A DNA stretch of 64,000 nt, from assembly GCA_002470825.1 (NCBI GenBank), contig DKOR01000020.1:56297-120296 (forward strand). The letters run 5' to 3'. The notes under the pieces are model-generated. The model was not told the origin of the DNA. It searched no databases and was given only the letters and a program-made list of their open reading frames with translations. Below, one piece after another: positions 58,190 through 64,000 of the stretch; position 1 is the first letter of the stretch; every line of letters begins with the position of its first letter. A program made the translations under genes and the position numbers. The DNA comes from Thiotrichaceae bacterium UBA7357. GTDB taxonomy: Bacteria; Pseudomonadota; Gammaproteobacteria; Eutrophobiales; Eutrophobiaceae.

Positions 58190-58652
58190 AACAAAAATAT
58201 CATCTTCAAAGAACATTTAATTCAGTATCCTCAGGAGAATACGTTTGTTCCTGACCCTCGACAGCGATTTCAAGGTAAACCTGTTTGCCAACTTATGAAT
58301 TTCTCAGATAGACAAAAATTAAAAATGGAATAAATAGATCTTTGTGATATCAGACTCAAATCATAACCTATTTGCATATGGTATATGAAATTAGTTGAGT
58401 CGATGAGATAGTACTCTTGTAAAGTTATTTACGGTGATTAATGTTGTTTTGAAAAGTCTCATTGAACTAGAGGTTAGTCAGTTTGACTTAGCGAATTGAA
58501 ACCATATAAATAATGTGGCTTATGAAAGATTATCAGCAAATGGGCTTATTAAATTAAGAGGATTGACGGCAGATGTTGTTTCCGCCATGCTGTCAACATA
58601 GCAGTTGAAATGAATGGTTGAAACTCAATACGGCGTCCAGTATTGTCTTTTC
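58190..58652 (+). pseudogene. dprA: Remnant of dprA (DNA processing protein A)
   Basis: In the dprA position between the lysM and smg genes, 58512-58649 translates to NVAYERLSANGLIKLRGLTA and continues DVVSAMLST, stop, QLK, stop, MVETQYGVQYCL. This matches the C-terminal winged-helix domain of DprA (LTAEVVSAML...LEL.GLVE..PGGRY), with in-frame stops at 58599-58601 (TAG) and 58611-58613 (TGA), each one or two base changes from the expected codon. A weaker match around 58205-58265 (HLIQYPQENTFVPD) resembles the Rossmann-domain ISEYP..T..P segment. Two thirds of the gene is missing. DprA loads RecA on incoming single-stranded DNA during natural transformation. Confidence 0.75.
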
Positions 58653-58705
58653 GTATCAAGTGTTGTCATTGCATAGAGTGAATAGTTAAAAGAAGATTAT
58701 AATTT

Positions 58706-59182
58706 ATGAAAGAAACTGTTTTAGATGTCCTCATTTATTTATTTGATCATTACGTCGAGGAGGAACTTGAAATAAACCCAGGACAACAAGAATTGAAAAT
58801 GCAATTAGTCCAGGCTGGTTTTGCCGAACTTCAAGTTGATAAAGCAATCGATTGGTTAGAAGGTCTAGCGACACAAAAGGGGGTGCTGGATACGAGTATT
58901 ATTTGTTCCAGATCAATAAGGGTTTTCAATGACATAGAGAACGAAAAGCTTGATGTCGAATGCAAAGGATTTTTACTTTTCTTAGAACAATCGGGCGTAC
59001 TGTATTCAGAAGACCGTGAGCTTGTGATTGATAGGGTGATGGCGCTTGAAACTGATACCATAGACTTGCAGCAACTTAAGTGGGTTGTATTAATGGTATT
59101 ATTTAACCGACCAGGCAAAGAAGCTGCGTTTGCATGGATGGAAGAAATCATAATGGACGAAGTTAGTGCTGTAGTTCATTAA
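58706..59182 (+). CDS. smg: Smg family protein (DUF494)
   Basis: The 158-residue protein begins MKETVLDVLIYLFDHYVEEE and ends near LKWVVLMVLFNRPGKEAAFAWMEEIIMDE, both characteristic of the Smg/DUF494 family. The function is not established. It normally sits between dprA and topA, and here follows the dprA remnant and precedes topA by 47 bases. Confidence 0.88.
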   Translation: MKETVLDVLIYLFDHYVEEELEINPGQQELKMQLVQAGFAELQVDKAIDWLEGLATQKGVLDTSIICSRSIRVFNDIENEKLDVECKGFLLFLEQSGVLYSEDRELVIDRVMALETDTIDLQQLKWVVLMVLFNRPGKEAAFAWMEEIIMDEVSAVVH

Positions 59183-59229
59183 ATTTTTATTTTCCCTCAC
59201 TAATCGAAATAGTGATATTGTTTAGCGAT

Positions 59230-61644
59230 ATGAGTAGTTCTCTTGTAATTGTTGAGTCACCCGCTAAATGCAAAACTCTTGAACGTTACCTTGGTAAGGA
59301 TTTCAAGGTTTTAGCATCATACGGACACGTCCGTGATCTTTTACCAAAAACAGGCGCTGTTGATCCTCAAAATAATTTTTCAATGCGTTATGAAGCTATT
59401 GAAAAAAATGCTAAAGCGGTTACTGCTATTTCAAAAGCTTTAAAGAAGGCAGATACATTATATTTAGCGACAGACCCGGATAGAGAAGGTGAAGCCATTT
59501 CATGGCACCTTCACGAATTATTAAAAGAAAAAGGTGAGCTAAAAAATAAGCTAGTACATAGAGTTGTGTTTCATGAGGTAACTAAGAGTGCAGTACAGGA
59601 TGCAATCAAAAACCCGCGAGATTTGGCTTCAAATTTAGTTGATTCGCAACAAGCTCGACGCGCACTAGATTACCTAGTCGGTTTCAATCTTTCACCATTG
59701 CTCTGGAAAAAAATTCAAAGAGGATTGTCTGCCGGACGTGTACAGTCCCCAGCACTAAGGATGATTGCTGAGCGTGAAAAAGAAATACAAGCATTTGAAC
59801 CGAGAGAATATTGGACCATCGAAGCTGATCTGGAACATCAAAAAAATAATTTTAATGCTAAGCTTACGCAATTCAAAGAAGATAAAGTAAAACAGTTTAC
59901 TATAGAAAACACACAATATGCTGCAGAAATTAAGGCTATTTTATTAGACAAAGCAACTGGTGGTGAATTATTAGTTGAAGCCGTAATTAAGAAACAACGT
60001 AAACGTCAACCTGCGGCACCATTTATAACTTCAACACTACAGCAAGAAGCTGTGCGTAAGTTAGGGTTCACAACACAACGTGCTATGCGAACAGCTCAAC
60101 AACTTTATGAAGGAATTGATGTCGGCGAAGGTGCTGTTGGTCTTATTACCTATATGCGAACAGATTCAGTTAATCTCGCTCAAGAAGCAATCGTTGAAAT
60201 ACGCGAGTTGATATCAACTAGATACGGGAAGCAATCGTTACCTGACGATCCAAGAGTATTTAAAACAAAATCAAAAAATGCTCAAGAAGCACATGAAGCT
60301 GTTCGTCCAACATCAATAAATAGAGTCCCGCAAGACATAAAAAGTAGTTTAACTTCTGAGCAATTCAAACTATATGAACTGATTTGGAAAAGGACTATGG
60401 CGAGTCAAATGACGAACGCTATCATTGATACTATCGCTGTTGATATGTCATGTGGTGAGGGAAATTTATTTCGAGCTAATGGTTCTGCCATTGCAGATGA
60501 GGGATTTATGACAGTCTATCTAGAGGGCAAGGATGATTCTCAAGGTGGTGATGATGAAAAAATGTTACCCCAAATAAAAGAAGGCGATAAAATTAAATTA
60601 AAAGATATACGTGATGAACAACATTTCACTGAACCACCACCACGTTACTCTGAAGCCAGTCTGGTGAAGTCTCTTGAAGAATATGGAATTGGTCGACCAT
60701 CAACCTATGCCAATATTATATCGACTTTGAGAAATAGAGAGTATGTAGAAATAGAAAGTAAACGTTTTCACCCTACGGATGTAGGCAAAATAGTGAATGA
60801 TTTTTTGACTAAGCATTTCAAGGATTATGTTGATTATGAATTTACGGCTAAGCTTGAAGATGATTTAGACGCGATTTCTAGAGGAGAAAAAGAATGGATC
60901 CCTTTATTGGAAAAATTTTGGACTCCATTTCATGCTCAAGTTTTAGATAAAGATGAAAATGTTAGTCGTAGTGAAGTTGCGCAAGCAAGAGTTTTAGGTC
61001 CACATCCAAAAACAGGAAAAGAAGTCTCTGTGCGAATTGGTAGATACGGTCCTTATGCCCAAATAGGTACGAAGGATGATGAAGATAAACCAAAATTTGC
61101 TGGACTAAGACCAGGTCAGAAGTTAGACAGCATCACATTTGAGGAGGCATTAGAATTATTTAAATTACCGAGAATGCTTGGCGAGACTGAAGAAGGCGAT
61201 GAAGTTGCAGCAAGTGTTGGTCGTTTCGGTGCTTATATACGATATGGTAGTAAATTTGTATCACTACCAAAAGAAGAAGATCCTTATACAGTAACGTTCG
61301 AACGAGCGCTTGAACTCGTAGTAGAAAAGAAAAAAGCGGATGCAGAAAAGCAAATTAAGATCTTTGTTGGAGAAGGAATCTCTATACTAAATGGACGTTA
61401 CGGTCCTTATATCACTGACGGGAATAAGAATGCGAAAGTACCTAAAGATACCGAACCTGCTTCTTTGGAATTGGAAGATTGTATTACTCTATTAGCTGCA
61501 TCTCCGGCTTCTCGTAATCGTGGTCGTAATAAGGTGACTACAAAAAAGAAAGTAAATAAAAAAAGTACGACCAAGAAAAAGGTTGGTAAAAAGAAAGTTA
61601 GTAAAAAACTTCCTACAAAAAATACAGTTAGTAAAACTAGCTAG
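59230..61644 (+). CDS. topA: DNA topoisomerase I
   Basis: The 804-residue type IA topoisomerase relaxes negative supercoils. The TOPRIM domain begins LVIVESPAKCKTLERYLG and contains the ATDPDREGEAISWHL metal site (about residues 80-94); the active-site tyrosine is in GLITYMRTDSVN (about 305-316). The C-terminus lacks the Cys4 zinc ribbons of E. coli TopA and instead carries repeats with the RIGRYGPYAQIG / SVGRFGAYIRYG / LNGRYGPYITDG pattern (about 600-745), then a lysine-rich tail. The ATG at 59230 is preferred to a GTG six codons earlier. Confidence 0.93.
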   Translation: MSSSLVIVESPAKCKTLERYLGKDFKVLASYGHVRDLLPKTGAVDPQNNFSMRYEAIEKNAKAVTAISKALKKADTLYLATDPDREGEAISWHLHELLKEKGELKNKLVHRVVFHEVTKSAVQDAIKNPRDLASNLVDSQQARRALDYLVGFNLSPLLWKKIQRGLSAGRVQSPALRMIAEREKEIQAFEPREYWTIEADLEHQKNNFNAKLTQFKEDKVKQFTIENTQYAAEIKAILLDKATGGELLVEAVIKKQRKRQPAAPFITSTLQQEAVRKLGFTTQRAMRTAQQLYEGIDVGEGAVGLITYMRTDSVNLAQEAIVEIRELISTRYGKQSLPDDPRVFKTKSKNAQEAHEAVRPTSINRVPQDIKSSLTSEQFKLYELIWKRTMASQMTNAIIDTIAVDMSCGEGNLFRANGSAIADEGFMTVYLEGKDDSQGGDDEKMLPQIKEGDKIKLKDIRDEQHFTEPPPRYSEASLVKSLEEYGIGRPSTYANIISTLRNREYVEIESKRFHPTDVGKIVNDFLTKHFKDYVDYEFTAKLEDDLDAISRGEKEWIPLLEKFWTPFHAQVLDKDENVSRSEVAQARVLGPHPKTGKEVSVRIGRYGPYAQIGTKDDEDKPKFAGLRPGQKLDSITFEEALELFKLPRMLGETEEGDEVAASVGRFGAYIRYGSKFVSLPKEEDPYTVTFERALELVVEKKKADAEKQIKIFVGEGISILNGRYGPYITDGNKNAKVPKDTEPASLELEDCITLLAASPASRNRGRNKVTTKKKVNKKSTTKKKVGKKKVSKKLPTKNTVSKTS

Positions 61645-61681
61645 TCCATAAAAAACTACACGAGTAAACTATCTACTTCAG

Positions 61682-62236
61682 ATGAATTCATTACATTTGA
61701 AGCAAGCTATAACTAAATTTAGACAAGGCGGTGTAATTGCCTATCCGACCGAGGGTGTTTTTGGATTAGGTTGCATACCTGCTTTTCAAGATTCTGCATA
61801 CAGAATTCTAAATTTAAAGCAAAGATCTGTTGAAAAAGGATTAATATTGGTTGCTTCATCTATCGAACAACTTGAAGAATATGTATATTTTGAAAACTTA
61901 CCAACAATAGAACAAGTACGTGCTAGTTGGCCGGGTCCCGTGACGTGGTTGATTCCAGCAAAAAAGAACACACCTATTTGGTTAACAGGATCTCATGAAA
62001 CTTTGGCTGTAAGAGTCAGTGCTCATCCAATTATCATAGCATTATGCCGAAAATTGGGTCCTATTATCTCCACCAGTGCAAATCCTGCCGGTTTAGAGCC
62101 CGCAATTACGACACATGAAGTTTTCACGTATTTTGGACGCGAGCTTGATTATGTAATCCCCGCAGACATTAAAAAAAAATTGAAACCAACAGAGATAAGG
62201 GATGCACAAAACGGTAATATTATCCGTAAAAACTAG
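61682..62236 (+). CDS. tsaC: L-threonylcarbamoyladenylate synthase (TsaC/Sua5 family)
   Basis: The 184-residue YrdC-domain protein makes threonylcarbamoyl-AMP for the t6A modification of tRNAs that read ANN codons. The conserved opening GGVIAYPTEGVFGLGC (about residues 16-31), the KQRSVEKGLILVASS segment with the KR..K.. lysines, WPGPVTWLIPA (about 81-91) and the late STSANPAG motif (about 134-141) are present. It follows topA and precedes the tRNA-tuf operon. Confidence 0.92.
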   Translation: MNSLHLKQAITKFRQGGVIAYPTEGVFGLGCIPAFQDSAYRILNLKQRSVEKGLILVASSIEQLEEYVYFENLPTIEQVRASWPGPVTWLIPAKKNTPIWLTGSHETLAVRVSAHPIIIALCRKLGPIISTSANPAGLEPAITTHEVFTYFGRELDYVIPADIKKKLKPTEIRDAQNGNIIRKN

Positions 62237-62255
62237 ATTATTGACAATACGGATG

Positions 62256-62284
62256 TTGACAGTTGTAAATGATTATTCCAGAAT
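62256..62284 (+). promoter_or_regulatory. Sigma-70 promoter of the tRNA-tuf operon, with GC-rich discriminator
   Basis: A perfect TTGACA (62256-62261), a 17-base spacer and CAGAAT (62279-62284) lie just before tRNA-Tyr, followed by GCCGGC. A GC-rich discriminator after the -10 box is typical of stable-RNA promoters under stringent control. A second TTGACA (62241-62246) with TGTAAA 17 bases later could be an additional upstream promoter. Confidence 0.5.
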
Positions 62285-62299
62285 AGCCGGCTGAATTTT

Positions 62300-62384
62300 G
62301 GAGGGGTACTCAAGCGGTCAACGAGGGCAGACTGTAAATCTGTTGGCTCAGCCTTCGTAGGTTCGAATCCTACCCCCTCCACCA
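62300..62384 (+). tRNA. tRNA-Tyr (anticodon GTA)
   Basis: The 85-base class II tRNA has a seven-pair acceptor stem (GGAGGGG with CCCCTCC), discriminator A and an encoded CCA at 62382-62384, a long variable arm (about 62344-62356) as expected for bacterial tRNA-Tyr, a T arm GTAGGTTCGAATCCTAC and the anticodon loop CTGTAAA with GTA at 62334-62336. It is first of three tRNAs in front of tuf. Confidence 0.97.
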
Positions 62385-62530
62385 AAATGAAATTTATAGC
62401 GAATTGTAGCGAGCATAACATGTCATAAGCGTAATAGTAGTTTTGGAGTGTTAGATTCGACGAAAACGAATGATATTGAGTAAGCCGATCAATTTAAATG
62501 TAGGCAGTAAAACGAGTGGTGTGGGCTTAG

Positions 62531-62604
62531 GCGGGTGTAGTTCAATGGTAGAACGTCAGCCTTCCAAGCTGAACACGTGGGTTCGATTCCCATCACCCGC
62601 TCCA
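62531..62604 (+). tRNA. tRNA-Gly (anticodon TCC)
   Basis: The 74-base tRNA has an acceptor stem GCGGGTG paired with CACCCGC, discriminator T and encoded CCA (62602-62604). The D arm contains TTCAATGGTAGAA, the T arm GTGGGTTCGATTCCCAT, and the anticodon loop CTTCCAA places TCC at 62563-62565. It lies between tRNA-Tyr and tRNA-Thr, as glyT does in the enterobacterial tufB operon. Confidence 0.97.
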
Positions 62605-62683
62605 ATAAATAAATTTTAATGTGACCAAGTGTCATTAACAGATTATCGAATTAATTGATTAGGAAGCTGAAACTGATTTGTTT

Positions 62684-62759
<76 letters not shown>

Positions 62760-62809
62760 CAATTTGAGTTTTTTATTATTAACATAACATATTGAAGAGG
62801 TAATGAGCC

Positions 62810-64000
62810 GTGTCCAAGGAAAAATTTGAACGCACGAAACCGCATATAAACGTCGGCACAATAGGACATGTTGATCATGGTAAGACAACCTTGACAGCAG
62901 CTATCACGAAAGTGATGACGGAAAAGCACGGCGGTGAAGCAAAGGCTTATGATCAAATTGATAATGCACCAGAAGAACGCGAACGTGGAATAACGATAGC
63001 GACAGCTCATGTTGAATATGAAAGTGATGTACGTCACTACGCGCATGTTGACTGCCCTGGTCATGCAGATTATGTAAAGAATATGATTACGGGTGCGGCA
63101 CAGATGGATGGTGCTATATTAGTTTGTTCAGCAGCAGATGGCCCGATGCCACAAACTCGTGAACACATATTACTATCACGCCAAGTGGGTGTTCCATTTA
63201 TAGTGGTTTATCTGAACAAAGCAGATCAAGTTGATGATGCAGAATTGTTAGAATTAGTTGAAATGGAAGTGCGTGAATTGTTAGATTCATACGATTTTCC
63301 AGGAGACGATACACCAATCATCACCGGTTCTGCGTTAAAAGCAATAGAAGGCGACGCATCGGATATCGGTGTTCCCTCAGTTGAGAAGTTGGTCGCGGCG
63401 ATGGACGAATACTTTCCTCTACCTGAAAGACCTGTTGATCAACCATTTTTGTTGCCGATAGAAGATGTGTTTTCCATCTCAGGTCGCGGGACGGTTGTGA
63501 CCGGACGTGTTGAACGCGGCATCGTGAAAGTAGGTGAAGAAATTGAGATTGTGGGTATTAAAGATACCCAGATGACGACGTGTACGGGTGTAGAAATGTT
63601 CCGTAAGTTGTTGGATGAAGGGCAAGCTGGTGACAACGTGGGTGTATTACTTCGCGGTACCAAGCGTGAAGAAGTGGAGCGTGGACAGATATTATGTAAA
63701 CCCGGGTCAATTACGCCGCACACACATTTTGAAACTGAAATTTATGTGTTGAGTAAAGATGAAGGTGGTCGGCATACACCATTTTTCAATAACTATCGTC
63801 CTCAGTTTTATTTTCGAACCACAGATGTAACGGGTGCGATGGAATTACCATCTGGTACCGAGATGGTCATGCCGGGGGACAACATCAAGGTGACGGTTAA
63901 GTTGATTAATCCAATTGCGATGGAAGAAGGCCTACGTTTTGCAATACGAGAAGGGGGCCGCACGGTAGGTGCTGGTGTCGTTTCTAAAATTATTGAGTAA
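62810..64000 (+). CDS. tuf: Elongation factor Tu
   Basis: The 396-residue GTPase brings aminoacyl-tRNA to the ribosome. G1 GHVDHGKT (about residues 19-26), the switch I region [12 protein letters not shown]3 DCPGH (81-85) and G4 NKAD are intact; domains 2 and 3 follow to the C-terminal VVSKIIE. The GTG start at 62810 follows an AGAGG ribosome binding site by nine bases. The stop codon is the last triplet of the window. Codon use is more biased and slightly GC-richer than in its neighbours, as usual for such a highly expressed gene. Its place after three tRNAs identifies the tufB-type copy; tRNA-Trp, secE and nusG would be expected next. Confidence 0.97.
   Translation: MSKEKFERTKPHINVGTIGHVDHGKTTLTAAITKVMTEKHGGEAKAYDQIDNAPEERERGITIATAHVEYESDVRHYAHVDCPGHADYVKNMITGAAQMDGAILVCSAADGPMPQTREHILLSRQVGVPFIVVYLNKADQVDDAELLELVEMEVRELLDSYDFPGDDTPIITGSALKAIEGDASDIGVPSVEKLVAAMDEYFPLPERPVDQPFLLPIEDVFSISGRGTVVTGRVERGIVKVGEEIEIVGIKDTQMTTCTGVEMFRKLLDEGQAGDNVGVLLRGTKREEVERGQILCKPGSITPHTHFETEIYVLSKDEGGRHTPFFNNYRPQFYFRTTDVTGAMELPSGTEMVMPGDNIKVTVKLINPIAMEEGLRFAIREGGRTVGAGVVSKIIE

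Noticed and set aside
62233..62421. Minus-strand ORF of 62 residues containing VEGVGFEPTKAEPTDLQSA
   Set aside because: It is the reverse complement of the tRNA-Tyr gene; this translated antisense-tRNA sequence is a frequent mis-annotation, not a protein.

Overview
The window is a contiguous piece of an AT-rich chromosome (roughly 38% GC by eye) from a gammaproteobacterium. The evidence is gene content and gene order: DUF2066-perM-hda divergent from purM, ilvBNC-psd-pssA-leuA, ubiE-ubiJ-ubiB, gpmI-envC-ctpA, rhodanese-secB-gpsA, ntrX-ntrY-DUF4390-rsmB-fmt-def, lysM-(dprA)-smg-topA-tsaC, and tRNA-Tyr-Gly-Thr-tuf. Many of these blocks are shared with purple-sulfur, sulfur-oxidising and methane-oxidising gammaproteobacteria. 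The sequence does not allow a genus call. Several genes are decayed or have lost catalytic residues, which suggests relaxed selection on some functions, perhaps host association or a restricted niche; that is inference.

Layout. 1-7.4 kb: start of purM, then DUF2066/perM/hda, the wrbA-arsC pair, yihY and proS. 7.5-14.3 kb: branched-chain amino acid synthesis (ilvB, ilvN, ilvC, leuA) with two phospholipid genes embedded (a psd-like gene and pssA). 14.3-20.5 kb: tightly packed genes with a UDG-fold protein in the holD position, rimI, cysM, a DEDDy exonuclease, rlmD, a peptide-binding lipoprotein and an L,D-transpeptidase. 20.5-24.4 kb: a sparse accessory island holding a hemerythrin-diguanylate cyclase broken by a stop codon, a TPR protein, a very basic protein and a small membrane protein. 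24.4-27.2 kb: dppB, dppC and nagZ, which look like the continuation of the peptide/murein cluster before the island. 27.5-37.6 kb: mscS, dapF, DUF484, xerC, hslVU, DUF971, the ubiquinone genes and a hydrolase. 38-49.9 kb: ctpA, envC, gpmI, rhodanese, secB, gpsA, trmL, an orphan pyrD of class 1B, two small genes and trkH-trkA. 49.9-56.8 kb: ntrX, ntrY, DUF4390, rsmB, fmt, def. 56.9-62.2 kb: a LysM protein, a dprA remnant, smg, topA, tsaC. 62.25-64 kb: a stable-RNA promoter, three tRNAs and a complete tuf.

No CRISPR array, insertion sequence, prophage, toxin-antitoxin pair or classical defence island was found. The points most worth a second look are family proteins missing the residues that define their chemistry: a UDG-family protein without two Fe-S cysteines but with an N-terminus matching the DNA polymerase III psi subunit, a phosphatidylserine decarboxylase homologue without the pyruvoyl-forming serine, and an NtrX-type regulator with a degenerate AAA+ domain beside an intact kinase. 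There are also two clear gene decays, the hemerythrin-GGDEF gene and dprA. All functional statements come from reading motifs by eye; no database search was run.
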